A stretch of DNA of 64,000 bases from contig NZ_JAQTXI010000014.1 in NCBI RefSeq assembly GCF_028688855.1, positions 1 through 64,000 of the forward strand. The letters are read 5' to 3'. The position numbers were made by a program, and so were the translations under genes. The DNA comes from Neomegalonema sp. GTDB taxonomy: Bacteria > Pseudomonadota > Alphaproteobacteria > Rhodobacterales > Rhodobacteraceae. Of the stretch, positions 1 to 8,451 are shown piece after piece. The notes beneath the pieces were generated by a model. It saw only the letters and a list, made by a program, of their open reading frames with translations. It ran no database searches and had not been told where the DNA came from. How positions within the stretch are numbered: position 1 is the first letter of the stretch; every line of letters begins with the position of its first letter.

Positions 1-173
1 TCGAGGACGGCCTCCGTCGCGGAGATCCAGTCGGCGGGATCCTGCTCGGACCAGCCCGGATGAAGCCGCGAGACCGTCAGCGGCGCATGGGCGGAGCCGA
101 GGATCCTCTGATCTTCTCCGATCTGCAGCGCCTTCACGCCCGAAGTGCCCAGATCCAACCCCAGATAGGCCAT
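1..173 (-). CDS. xylB: xylulokinase, N-terminal part (runs off the left edge)
   Basis: Not a complete gene: the reading frame starts with ATG at 173 and leaves the window at 1, giving about 57 residues. They read MAYLGLDLGTSGVKAL at the start and later SRLHPGWSEQDPADW. DLGTSGVK is the phosphate-binding opening of FGGY sugar kinases, and the HPGWSEQDP stretch is typical of xylulokinases, which phosphorylate D-xylulose to xylulose-5-phosphate in the cytoplasm. About 100 bases separate it from the HAD gene upstream on the same strand, so it may or may not belong to that operon. Family assignment is firm; sugar specificity within FGGY kinases is inferred from these few residues. Confidence 0.85.
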   Translation of the reverse strand, partial: MAYLGLDLGTSGVKALQIGEDQRILGSAHAPLTVSRLHPGWSEQDPADWISATEAVL

Positions 174-273
174 GCGTCTCGTCTCCCCTGTCGCGGTCTC
201 CGCCGCCCTCTGCGCGTCGGCGCGCCATGTTGCGGCGGCCCGGCGCGGCTGTCCACAGGCTTTCGGGCGGCGC

Positions 274-1029
274 TCAGAGCGGCGGAAGCAGCGCCGGAAT
301 CTCCCCGAGCGCCGAAACCCGCGCCGCCGCGCCGGAGGGAGTCGGCGCCTCGGGGGCCTCGCAATAGAAGATGGCCGTCAGCCCGAGCCGCGCAGGGGCG
401 GCCACGTCCCAGACCGGATCGTCGCCGATCATCCAGGCGGCTTCCGGCGGGGCGTCGAGCAGCGCCAGAAGCGAGAGATAGGCGGCGGGCTCGGGTTTGC
501 CGAAGCCCGCCTCCTCCTCGATGCGGATCGCCTCGAAGCGGCGCGCCAGATCGAAGCGCGCGAGCTTGCCGCGTTGCCGCGCGCCGGAGCCGTTGGTCAG
601 CAGCCCGAGCCGGATTCCCCGCGCCGCCAGTCCGTCGAGCAGGGCCAGAGCCCCCGGCTTGAGGGCGATGGTCTCCTCAAGATAGGTCTCGAAGCGGTCG
701 GCGATGCGGTCGGCGTCCACGCCATGCAGGGGCTCGGAGCCCCCGGGCCGCGCCAGATTCAGCCGGTGGAAGGCCGAACGCACCACCTTGCGCCGCGTGA
801 CGTCGCCTTCCAGCCGCCAGAGCTTGCGGCCTTCCTCATGGGCGAGGAAATCCAGCACGCGCGCCAGCACCTCGGCCGTGACCCATCGGCCGTCATGCTC
901 GCCCAGAGCTTCGGCGTGTTCGGAGATGATCGCCGACCAGGTGCGCTCCGGATGGCGATAGGCGGTCAGCAAGGTGTCGTCGAGGTCGAAGAGGATGGCC
1001 TCGGGACACGGCGGACGGCCCCCGCTCAC
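274..1029 (-). CDS. HAD-superfamily hydrolase (phosphatase)
   Basis: A 251-residue cytoplasmic protein of the haloacid dehalogenase superfamily, probably a small-molecule phosphatase. Motif I is FDLDDTLL near residue 14 (nucleophile Asp and acid/base Asp). Motif II is LLTNGSG near residue 143, the motif III lysine lies in GFGKPEP, and motif IV is MIGDDPVWD. An alpha-helical cap of about 100 residues sits between motifs I and II, as in the phosphoglycolate phosphatase/YjjG group. Its ATG overlaps the stop of the aminotransferase gene (ATGA), so it is the last clear gene of the ABC-transporter operon. The substrate is unknown; a phosphorylated product of the imported compound is plausible. Confidence 0.85.
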   Translation of the reverse strand: MSGGRPPCPEAILFDLDDTLLTAYRHPERTWSAIISEHAEALGEHDGRWVTAEVLARVLDFLAHEEGRKLWRLEGDVTRRKVVRSAFHRLNLARPGGSEPLHGVDADRIADRFETYLEETIALKPGALALLDGLAARGIRLGLLTNGSGARQRGKLARFDLARRFEAIRIEEEAGFGKPEPAAYLSLLALLDAPPEAAWMIGDDPVWDVAAPARLGLTAIFYCEAPEAPTPSGAAARVSALGEIPALLPPL

Positions 1030-2111
1030 GACGAGGCCTCCCGGGCCGCCGCCAGGGCCGCGCCCGCATCCGCCGGAAGCCCGAGCGCCCGCAACCCATG
1101 GGCCAGGGCCGCGAGATCCTCCAGAACCGTCTCCAGCCGCGCGCGCGGCCCGGTGTGGTTCAGCCGGATCAGACGCTCGGCGCCGGGCCCGACTCCCGCC
1201 GTCAGGGCGTGCTCCGGAGGCGCGACGGCCAGAAGCGCGGCGACGGAGATCCCCTCCGGAAGCGCCGCCGCCGTCACGAGGTTGGAGGCCTGCGCAGGCG
1301 GAACCCAGGCCCGCCCGGTCAGCGCGAGGACTCCGGCGCGGGCGGCGGAGGCCGCGCGGCGATGGCGGTCGCGCAGGGCCGCCAGCCCCTCCGCCTCGAC
1401 CCGCGCGAGGCTCCCGGCGAGGGCGTGGAACTCCAGCGCCGAGGGCGTTCCGGGCAGGGCTCCCCTGCCCTGCTCCAGCCAGAGCGCGCGCTGATCGGCC
1501 AGAGAGAGGATCGACGGCGCCTCTCCGGAAGGGGCGATCTTCGCCCAGGCGGCGGGCGAGACCGCGAGCGCCGAGACTCCCGCCTGTCCGCCGAGCGCCT
1601 TCTGCGGCCCGACCGCCACGAGATCCGCGCCGAGCGCGGTCAGATCCAGCTCATGCCCGCCGACCGAGGCCACGGCGTCCACCACGAGGAGGGCCCCATG
1701 CGCCTTCGCCAGAGCCGCGACCGCCTCCAGAGGATTCAGGATCCCGGAGGCGCTTTCGGCGTGGACCACCACGAGGATGTCGAAGCGCCCGCGTTTCAGC
1801 GCCTCCTCGACCAGCTCCGCCGCGAGGGGCTTTCCCGGCTCGGCGAGGAGATCGACCACCTCGACGCCCGCGCGCCTCAGCCAGGCGCCGAACCAGCGCC
1901 CGTAAAGCGAGGTCACGAGATTCAGCGCCCGCCGCCCCGGCGCTCCCAGCGAGGCTGCGGCGGCCTCCAGCGCCACCATGGCCTCGCCCTGGATCAGCAG
2001 GAGGTCGTTCGTCGTGTTCAGGATCCGGGCGAAGGATTCCGCCAGATCCGCATATCCCGAGGCCGGGAAAGGCGGCGGATCCGGCGGAGTCGACCAGACG
2101 ACAGGTCTCAT
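1026..2111 (-). CDS. class V pyridoxal-phosphate aminotransferase
   Basis: A 361-residue PLP enzyme of the class V family that includes serine-glyoxylate, alanine-glyoxylate and aminoethylphosphonate aminotransferases. The cofactor region is visible: VVDAVASVGGHELD supplies the Asp that contacts the pyridine nitrogen, and VGPQKALGG near residue 200 carries the Schiff-base lysine. The N-terminus lacks the usual PGP glyoxylate-family signature, so amino donor and acceptor cannot be named. It is translationally coupled (4-base overlap) to the ABC ATPase gene before it and the HAD gene after it. It most likely deaminates the amino compound imported by the transporter. Confidence 0.82.
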   Translation of the reverse strand: MRPVVWSTPPDPPPFPASGYADLAESFARILNTTNDLLLIQGEAMVALEAAAASLGAPGRRALNLVTSLYGRWFGAWLRRAGVEVVDLLAEPGKPLAAELVEEALKRGRFDILVVVHAESASGILNPLEAVAALAKAHGALLVVDAVASVGGHELDLTALGADLVAVGPQKALGGQAGVSALAVSPAAWAKIAPSGEAPSILSLADQRALWLEQGRGALPGTPSALEFHALAGSLARVEAEGLAALRDRHRRAASAARAGVLALTGRAWVPPAQASNLVTAAALPEGISVAALLAVAPPEHALTAGVGPGAERLIRLNHTGPRARLETVLEDLAALAHGLRALGLPADAGAALAAAREASS

Positions 2112-2896
2112 GGCGTATCCTCCCAGGGACGCAGCCGGGGCGAAGCCGCGATCAGGCGACGCAGGAGCGCGCCTTTCGGCGCCTTGGCGATGTCTTCGGC
2201 GGGGCCGGTCTCGACGATCCGTCCCGCCTCCATGACCGCGATCCGGTGCGAGATCGCCCGCACCACCGCCAGATCATGGCCGATGAAGAGATAACTCAGT
2301 CCCATCTCCCGTTGAAGACGCGCCAGAAGCTCCAGCACCTTCCCCCGCACCGAAGCGTCGAGGGCGGAGACGGCTTCGTCCAGCACGATCAGCCGGGGCT
2401 TCGGCGCGATGGCCCGGGCGATGGCCACGCGCTGGCGCTGCCCTCCGGAGAGCGCCGCCAGAGGCCGCGCCGCGAGATCCGGATCCAGCCCGACCTGAGC
2501 CAGCCGGACGGCGATCTGTTCGGGCCAGGCGCGGCGCGGGGCGATCTCGTGGAGGCGCAGGGCCTCGGCCAGAGCGCCGGAGACCGTCGCGCGCGGATGA
2601 AAGGCCGTCGAGGGGTCTTGAAACACCATCTGCATCGCGCCGCGCGCGCGCCGGAGTCCGCCGCCCTTCAGCGCCAGCCAGTCGCGCCCCTCGAAACGGA
2701 TCGCGCCCGCCTCAGGCTCGGTCAGCCGCAGCAGAACCCGCGCCAGAGTGGATTTCCCGCAGCCCGAAGGCCCCACCAAGCCGAGAGTCTCCCCCGCCGC
2801 GATGGAGAGCGAAACCCCGTCCAGAGCCTTCGCGCCGCCCCGAGCGTCAGAATGCGCGTAACGCTTGGTCAGCCCCTCGACCTCCAGCAGGCTCAT
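2108..2896 (-). CDS. ABC transporter ATPase, OppF/DppF type
   Basis: A 262-residue ATP-binding subunit of a peptide/nickel-type importer. Walker A is GPSGCGKST near residue 42, the Q-loop is VFQDP, the signature is [10 protein letters not shown], Walker B is LIVLDEAVSALD and the switch is IGHDL. The length and the short tail match the second ATPase (OppF/DppF) of these cassettes. It overlaps the OppD-like gene and the aminotransferase gene by four bases each. Together with 2893-3672 it would energise the permeases encoded at 3669-5472. Confidence 0.9.
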   Translation of the reverse strand: MSLLEVEGLTKRYAHSDARGGAKALDGVSLSIAAGETLGLVGPSGCGKSTLARVLLRLTEPEAGAIRFEGRDWLALKGGGLRRARGAMQMVFQDPSTAFHPRATVSGALAEALRLHEIAPRRAWPEQIAVRLAQVGLDPDLAARPLAALSGGQRQRVAIARAIAPKPRLIVLDEAVSALDASVRGKVLELLARLQREMGLSYLFIGHDLAVVRAISHRIAVMEAGRIVETGPAEDIAKAPKGALLRRLIAASPRLRPWEDTP

Positions 2897-3672
2897 GGGG
2901 CCTCCCCGACGAGACGCGGGCTGTCGAGATCCAGATGGGCCGCCAGCAGACGGCGCGTATGGGGATCCTGCGGATCCTCGATCACCCGCCGCGCCGGACC
3001 GATCTCCACGAGGCGCCCCTCGTGCAGCACCGCGATGCGGTCGGCCAGACCGGCGGCCAGGCCCATGTCGTGAGTCACGAAGAGCAACCCGAGCCCCTCC
3101 CCTTCGCCGAGCCCCCGCAGCAAGGCGACGATCTCCGCCTGAACCAGCGCGTCCAGCGCCGACGTCGCCTCATCCGCCACGAGCAGGCGCGGCCCCGGCG
3201 CCATGGCCAGAGCTATGGCGATGCGCTGGCGTTGTCCGCCCGAAAAGCGATGGGGCCAGGAGCGCAGGGCGGCTTCGGGATCGGGGATCCGGACCTTCGC
3301 CAGAAGTCCGGCGGCGCGAGCGAGCGCCTCCCGTCTGCTCAGAGGCAGGTGGCTGCGCAGGGTCTCGATGAAATGCCCGCCGATGGAGAGCAGCGGGTCG
3401 AGGCTGCCGCCCGGATCCTGAAAGACATAGCCCACGTCGCGCCCGAGCCGCATCTCCCCGCCCGGCCGCAGGATCTCGCCTTCGACCCGCAGGCCTTCAG
3501 GCGGCAGGCCCGCCAGGATCCGCGCCAGAGTGGATTTCCCCGAGCCCGATTCCCCGATCAGCGCCAGACGCTCGCCCGGCGCCATCTCCAGCGCGACGCC
3601 CTTCAGAGCCGGACGCGCGGCGTTCGGGTAGGTCGCGGTCAGCCCCCGGCAGAGGAAGAGCGGCGCGGTCAT
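2893..3672 (-). CDS. ABC transporter ATPase, OppD/DppD type
   Basis: A 259-residue ATP-binding subunit with Walker A GESGSGKST near residue 38, Q-loop VFQDPGG, signature [10 protein letters not shown], Walker B LLVADEATSALD and switch FVTHDMG. It is the first ATPase gene after the two permease genes, the usual DppD position. It is shorter than typical OppD (about 320 residues) and lacks most of the C-terminal oligopeptide extension with its cysteines, which is common in opine and nickel-type systems. ATGA overlaps on both sides show tight operon coupling. Confidence 0.9.
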   Translation of the reverse strand: MTAPLFLCRGLTATYPNAARPALKGVALEMAPGERLALIGESGSGKSTLARILAGLPPEGLRVEGEILRPGGEMRLGRDVGYVFQDPGGSLDPLLSIGGHFIETLRSHLPLSRREALARAAGLLAKVRIPDPEAALRSWPHRFSGGQRQRIAIALAMAPGPRLLVADEATSALDALVQAEIVALLRGLGEGEGLGLLFVTHDMGLAAGLADRIAVLHEGRLVEIGPARRVIEDPQDPHTRRLLAAHLDLDSPRLVGEAP

Positions 3673-4490
3673 GCGCGCCTCTTCCTGGCGAGCACCTCCG
3701 TCACGGCCTCGCCGAGCAGATAGACCGCCACCACCGTCAGAGCCAGCGCCGCCCCCGGAATCATCGAGAGATAGGCCGCCGAACGCAGCTGATTGCGGCC
3801 TTCGGCGATCATGCGGCCCCAGGTGACGGCGTTGGGATCTCCGAGCCCGAGGAAGGAGAGGGCCGCCTCGGTCAGCACCGCCCCCGCGACGATGGTCGCC
3901 GAAATGGCCAGCACCGGCGGCAGGGCCAGAGGCATGACCAGCCGCAAGGCGATCTCTCCCGACCGCATGCCCATCACCCGCGCCGCCGCGACGAAATCCG
4001 CCTCGCGCAGACTGAGCACCCGGGAGCGGACCAGACGCGCCGGACCCGTCCAGGCCCCGAGCGCGATGGCGAGGACCACCGTCCAGAGCGAAGGCCCCAG
4101 CGCCGAGACGAAGGCCAGAGCGAGCAGGAATCCCGGCACGATCTGAAAGGCCTCCACCACGCGCATCATGGCCTCGTCGATCCAGCCTCCGGCGAATCCC
4201 GCCGCCGAGCCGACCGTCGCGCCCAGCAGCATCGCGACCGCCGCCGCCGCCAGCCCCACCGCCGCCGAGGCCCGCGCGCCATGGATCAGCCCGGCGAGCA
4301 GGTCGCGCCCGAGCCGGTCGGTGCCCAGAGGGAAGTCGGCGTTCGCGAAGGGCCGGATCAGAGGCCGCCCGACGATGGCCAGCGGATCGCCCGGCGCGAG
4401 CAGCGGCGCGCAGGCCGCCACGAGGAGCAGGATCAGCAGGAGCCCCCCGCCGATCCAGGCTTCCGGACGACGCAGGATCTCACGCAGCAT
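3669..4490 (-). CDS. ABC transporter permease, OppC/DppC type
   Basis: A 273-residue inner-membrane permease. A first membrane segment (GGLLLILLLVAACAPLLAP) is followed by the family's periplasmic stretch containing FPLGTDRLGRDLLAGLIHGAR, then further membrane segments. The EAA loop reads EADFVAAARVMGMRSGEIALR and docks on the ATPases. It overlaps the upstream OppB-like gene by 11 bases. It pairs with that protein to form the transport channel; substrate is unknown. Confidence 0.9.
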   Translation of the reverse strand: MLREILRRPEAWIGGGLLLILLLVAACAPLLAPGDPLAIVGRPLIRPFANADFPLGTDRLGRDLLAGLIHGARASAAVGLAAAAVAMLLGATVGSAAGFAGGWIDEAMMRVVEAFQIVPGFLLALAFVSALGPSLWTVVLAIALGAWTGPARLVRSRVLSLREADFVAAARVMGMRSGEIALRLVMPLALPPVLAISATIVAGAVLTEAALSFLGLGDPNAVTWGRMIAEGRNQLRSAAYLSMIPGAALALTVVAVYLLGEAVTEVLARKRRA

Positions 4491-5472
4491 CGCGCCCCCC
4501 CGATCCGACGCGAGGGTCCAGCGCCCCGTAGGCGAGATCCGTCAGGATGTTGGCGAGCGTCACCATGAGCGCCGAAACCAGCACCACCGCCAGCAGCAAG
4601 GGGGCGTCGCGCCCGGCGACGGCCTCCTGCGCCAGACGCCCGAAGCCCGGAATCCCGAAGACGCTTTCGATCACCACCGATCCCCCGAGCATCGCCCCCG
4701 CCTGAAGTCCGAGCATGGTGACCAGCGGAACCAGCGCGTTGCGGGCGGCGTGGTTCAGCGCGACGCGCCTGTCCGGCACGCCTCTGGCGCGGGCGGCGAG
4801 CGCGTAATCCTGTCCCCAGGCCTCGACCATGCCCGAGCGCATGACCCGCAGGAAGAGCGCCAGATAGATCATCCCCAGAGCCGCGACGGGCAGGACCAGA
4901 TGCCAGGCGACGTCGGCGGCGCGGTCGAGCCCCGTCTTGCCCGAGGCGATGGTCTCGATTCCCGAAACCGGGAACCAGCGCAGCCGCACCGCGAAGATCA
5001 CCGACAGCGCCAGCCCCAGCCAGAAGCTCGGGACGGAGTAGAGCAGCAGCGAACCGCCCGAGAGCAGCCGGTCCGTCCAGGAGCCCGGCCTCCGCCCGGC
5101 GATCAGCCCCAGCGCCGAGCCGATCAGGAAGGAGATCCCCGTCGCCGCGCCCATGAGCTGGAGCGTGTTCGGCAGACGCTCCATGATCGCCGGGCCGATG
5201 GGCCGGTTCAACGCGAAGGACCAGCCGAAATCTCCCTGGACCAGCCGCCCGAGCATGAAGGTCAGCCGCGAGAAGACGGATTGATCCAGCCCGTATTCCG
5301 CCCGCAGAGCGGCGGCCATGCGGGCGTCTCCGCCGCCGATGGAGACGAGCCAGGCGTCCACCGCGTCGCCGCCCGCGCGGTCGAGCAGCAGGAACACGCC
5401 CACGGCGACGATCAGCAGCGCCGGAACGCCGCCGATCAGCCGCCGCAGCAGGAAGCCCGCCAGAGGCCTCAC
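4480..5472 (-). CDS. ABC transporter permease, OppB/DppB type
   Basis: A 330-residue inner-membrane permease. The opening LAGFLLRRLIGGVPALLIVAVGVF is the typical N-terminal membrane helix of the OppB group, and LGRLVQGDFGWSFALNRPI follows as in DppB proteins. The coupling loop is QDYALAARARGVPDRRVALNH. It starts four bases inside the end of the solute-binding protein gene (ATGA), so permease translation is coupled to it. Confidence 0.9.
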   Translation of the reverse strand: MRPLAGFLLRRLIGGVPALLIVAVGVFLLLDRAGGDAVDAWLVSIGGGDARMAAALRAEYGLDQSVFSRLTFMLGRLVQGDFGWSFALNRPIGPAIMERLPNTLQLMGAATGISFLIGSALGLIAGRRPGSWTDRLLSGGSLLLYSVPSFWLGLALSVIFAVRLRWFPVSGIETIASGKTGLDRAADVAWHLVLPVAALGMIYLALFLRVMRSGMVEAWGQDYALAARARGVPDRRVALNHAARNALVPLVTMLGLQAGAMLGGSVVIESVFGIPGFGRLAQEAVAGRDAPLLLAVVLVSALMVTLANILTDLAYGALDPRVGSGGRDAA

Positions 5473-7061
5473 GCCTCCTGCTCGAGATCGGCCCAGTTGG
5501 AGACCGCCCAGCGCGGATTGCTCGCCAGACCGCGCAGCCGGTCGGAGGCGACCGAGGTGAAGGACCAGTCCGCCACATTGATCAACGGCAGATCCTCGGT
5601 CACAAGCTTCTGGAAACGCTTGTAAAGATCCACGCGCTTCCCGGAATCGAGCGTGATCAGGGCCTCGTCGATCAGGGCGTCCAGCTCCGGATTCTCGTAG
5701 CCGCCCTGATTGGAGAAGGGCGTCCCGGCCGGAACCCCCGAGCGCACGAGAATGGTGGTCGAGATCGCCGGATCGGCCCGGAAGACGGTCGGCGCCACGG
5801 CGAGATCGAATTCGTGATCCGTATAGACCGCCTTCTGATGCCCCGCGCTGTCGTTCGCGACGATGACCGCGTCGATCCCCACCGCCGCCAGAGCCTGACG
5901 CAGATAATCGCCGAATTGCCGCGTCTCGTTGAAATAGGGCGCAGGCAGAAGCCGCAGCTTGAAGCGCGTCCCGTCGGCGCCCGCCGGATAACCCGCCTCG
6001 TCGAGCAGGGCCCTGGCCTTCTCGACGTCATGGGGATAGAGCTCGACCTCCGGCGTGTAGAAGGTCGGGTCGTTGGCGGGCACCGGCCCGGTGGCCTCGG
6101 CGGCGTAGCCGAGGAAGATGGCGTCGAGGACGAACTTCCTGTCGATGGCGTGGGCGATCGCCTGCCGGACCTTCAGATGCTTCAGATGCGCGTTGCGATG
6201 GTTGATCTCGACGGTCAGCTGATAGGTCAGGGCCTCATAGCCCTTGGTCACGACCTCCAGCCCCGGAACCTCCGAAACGCGCTCCAGATCGGTCAGCGGC
6301 ACCGCCGAGAAGGCCGCGAGCTGGATCTCTCCGGCTTCAAGGGAATTGGCCGCCGCCGCCCGGTCGGGCAGCACGCGATAGACCAGTTCGTCGATCTTCG
6401 GCTGATCGGGCGCCCAGTAGGCGGCGTTGCGCCTGAGGAGGTAATATTCGCCCGGCTTGTGCTCGCCCCAGACGAAAGGCCCCGTGCCGATCAGGGCGGC
6501 GTTGGCCGGATTGGCGGCGATCTCCGTCCCCTCGTAGACATGCTTGGGCAGCACCGCCGAGACCACCGGCAGGGCGTTGGCGACGAGCTGCAGGGGCGTC
6601 GGCTTGGAGAAGCGGAAGACGGCCGTCTGGTCGTCCGGCGTCTCGACGTCCTCGAGATTGGCGAAGAGGCTGCGTCCGATGTTCTGGAGCGGCTTCCAGA
6701 CCTCCAGCGCCGAGAAGGCCACATCCGCCGAGGTGAAGGGCTTCCCGTCATGCCAGAGCACGCCCTCGCGGAGCCTGAAGGTCACGGCGAGGCCGTCCTC
6801 CGAGCCCTCCCAGGAGGTCGCGAGCAGCGGCCTGAGCCCGCCCGCCTCGAAGGAGGCCTCCGCCAGAGGTTCGACGATCTTGGAGGCGATGAAGAAGACG
6901 CCGTTGGAGGCCACGATGGCCGGATTCAGCTGACGCGGCTCGCTGTCCGCGGCCACGACGAGCCGTCCGCCCGCCGCCAGAGCCAGACGCGGAAGGGCGG
7001 TCGAGGCGAGCAGCCCCGCCGCGACGCCGATCAGGCCGCGACGAGAGATCAGGAACGACAT
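5469..7061 (-). CDS. periplasmic solute-binding protein, family 5 (peptide/opine/nickel type)
   Basis: A 530-residue extracytoplasmic binding protein of the SBP_bac_5 family and the first gene of the importer operon. The N-terminus SRRGLIGVAAGLLASTALP has a twin-arginine pair before a hydrophobic stretch and an ALA-type cleavage site, so export by Tat is likely. Family landmarks include LREGVLWHDGKPFTSADV near residue 95 and KVRQAIAHAIDR near residue 300. The family binds oligopeptides, opines, glutathione or metal chelates. The co-transcribed aminotransferase favours an amino compound as ligand, but this is inference. Confidence 0.9.
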   Translation of the reverse strand: MSFLISRRGLIGVAAGLLASTALPRLALAAGGRLVVAADSEPRQLNPAIVASNGVFFIASKIVEPLAEASFEAGGLRPLLATSWEGSEDGLAVTFRLREGVLWHDGKPFTSADVAFSALEVWKPLQNIGRSLFANLEDVETPDDQTAVFRFSKPTPLQLVANALPVVSAVLPKHVYEGTEIAANPANAALIGTGPFVWGEHKPGEYYLLRRNAAYWAPDQPKIDELVYRVLPDRAAAANSLEAGEIQLAAFSAVPLTDLERVSEVPGLEVVTKGYEALTYQLTVEINHRNAHLKHLKVRQAIAHAIDRKFVLDAIFLGYAAEATGPVPANDPTFYTPEVELYPHDVEKARALLDEAGYPAGADGTRFKLRLLPAPYFNETRQFGDYLRQALAAVGIDAVIVANDSAGHQKAVYTDHEFDLAVAPTVFRADPAISTTILVRSGVPAGTPFSNQGGYENPELDALIDEALITLDSGKRVDLYKRFQKLVTEDLPLINVADWSFTSVASDRLRGLASNPRWAVSNWADLEQEA

Positions 7062-7272
7062 GGGAAAGCCTCCATCTGCGCTTCGGCCCTGGCGCGGCGA
7101 AGTCCGTCTCCGCGAGGCGCCGGGCCCGCTCCTGCGGAATATCCGCCAAAGACCCGGCGGAGGGAACGGCTTTCTTGCGGCGGACCGGCGTCCGGACCCG
7201 GATTTTTCGACATGAGGATTTCCGCTTTCCGGATCCGGCTTCGCTCCGGAGACCCTCTGAGGAAGCGCCGGA
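7062..7272. other. intergenic region between parB and the importer operon
   Basis: About 210 bases lie between the end of parB and the start of the binding-protein gene, both on the minus strand. It must hold the promoter of the importer operon. No convincing Rho-independent terminator for parAB is seen; there is only a GC-rich repeat around 7230-7250 without a U-run. No gene is supported here. Confidence 0.5.
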
Positions 7273-8451
7273 TCATCCTTCGGCGTCGAGGATCTTGAAG
7301 AAGGCGCGCGCAGCGCGCTCCAGCTTCTCGGGCGAGAGGGCGGTGAAATCGCGATCCGTCCGCAGCTCCAGCCTGCCCCGCGCGGCGGCGCACCGCACCC
7401 CCCTGCCCTTCCAGAGGAAGTTCACCTCGCGCTTGTCGAGCGCCGCCGCCGGAGTCCGCCCGGCCTCCGCCTCGACCGCCAGCCCCAGAGCCGCCGCGCC
7501 GCCCTCGGCGAAGAGCCGCAGAAGCCCCATCTCCTCCTCTTCGCCGCGATCCGCCGGAGCGGCGCGCAGAGTCCTCAGCAGCGCCTTCGCGCCGCCTTCC
7601 TCGGCCTCCAGCCGCTTGAGCGTGGCGAGCCCGAGCGCGCGCGGCATGGCTTCGGGATGACGCAGCCCCTCCCCCACCCTCTCCAGCAGATGCGCGAAAT
7701 TGCGGATGTAGACCCGCTTCTGACGCCCCGCCGAGCCGAAGAGCGTGGCGATGGCCTCGTCGAGGCTGCGGGCGTTGGTCTGGGGGTCCTCATGATAGGC
7801 CCGCGCCAGAGCCGCCATCTCGGCGAAGGAGATGTCCCGCCGCACGAGGTTCTCGTCCACCATCCGCCGATAGAGCCCCTCCAGGGTCTCGCCCTGCGGG
7901 GTCAGGGCGGCGGGGATGCGGCCATAGGCCTCGACGTCTCCGGTCTCCGCCAGCAGCTCGCGGAAGGCGGTGAGGCGCCGCAGGCCCTGCACGAGCTCAT
8001 GGCCTTCCCCCGAGGCCTCCACGCGGATGGGGTTGGAGAGGCCCAGCGCGCGGATGCTGTCCTTGAGCTCGTCGATCTCGGGATCCCGCTTCGGGGCGCG
8101 GTCGCGGGTGAGCTTGCCCGTCTTCACCTGGTCCAGAGGAACGAGCTCGATCACCAGCCCCAGCCGGCGCAGCCCGACGAATTCATGCGCCAGACGGTCG
8201 TTTTCGGCGCGGATCTGGGCCTCGGCGCTCTGGCGCTGACGCAGGGCCTCGGAATTCTCCTGGATGGCGGCGGCCATGGGCCCGCGCCGCCCGTCGCGCG
8301 CGCCCGCGCCGAGCCTGGCGGCGGGCGGGACAGGCGCCTTCGCGGAGGCCTTCGGCGGCCTTGTCCCCGCGGGGACAGGAGCGGACGCCTCCGGCGCGGC
8401 TTCCGGCTGCGCCTCGGGGAAATCGATGTCGAAGACGCGGCGGCGGCTCAT
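7273..8451 (-). CDS. parB: ParB-family plasmid partition protein (RepB-like)
   Basis: A 392-residue DNA-binding partition protein that binds centromere (parS) sites and works with the ParA ATPase to segregate the replicon. The N-terminus MSRRRVFDIDF followed by a Pro/Ala-rich linker is usual for alphaproteobacterial plasmid ParB/RepB. The ParB/Srx domain shows IRALGLSNPIRVE and ELVQGLRRLTAFRELL, a variant of the GERR nucleotide-binding box. A central helix-turn-helix region follows (ISFAEMAALARAYHE). The ATG at 8451 is chosen over an in-frame one at 8475 because it overlaps the parA stop (ATGA). A perfect 16-base palindrome lies inside the gene at 8362-8377. Confidence 0.9.
   Translation of the reverse strand: MSRRRVFDIDFPEAQPEAAPEASAPVPAGTRPPKASAKAPVPPAARLGAGARDGRRGPMAAAIQENSEALRQRQSAEAQIRAENDRLAHEFVGLRRLGLVIELVPLDQVKTGKLTRDRAPKRDPEIDELKDSIRALGLSNPIRVEASGEGHELVQGLRRLTAFRELLAETGDVEAYGRIPAALTPQGETLEGLYRRMVDENLVRRDISFAEMAALARAYHEDPQTNARSLDEAIATLFGSAGRQKRVYIRNFAHLLERVGEGLRHPEAMPRALGLATLKRLEAEEGGAKALLRTLRAAPADRGEEEEMGLLRLFAEGGAAALGLAVEAEAGRTPAAALDKREVNFLWKGRGVRCAAARGRLELRTDRDFTALSPEKLERAARAFFKILDAEG
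8362..8377. repeat. parS-like palindrome 1 (inside parB)
   Basis: TGTCCCCGCGGGGACA is a perfect 16-base palindrome within the parB coding region. The 14-base core GTCCCCGCGGGGAC recurs at 8755 and 9843, and with one altered centre at 27470. Location in and around parAB and near the origin fits a ParB-binding site; binding itself is inferred. Confidence 0.6.

Noticed and set aside
172..3073. Long plus-strand open frames opposite the aminotransferase and ABC genes (440 and 699 codons)
   Set aside because: Arg/Pro-rich shadow frames of GC-rich minus-strand genes that have clear family motifs.
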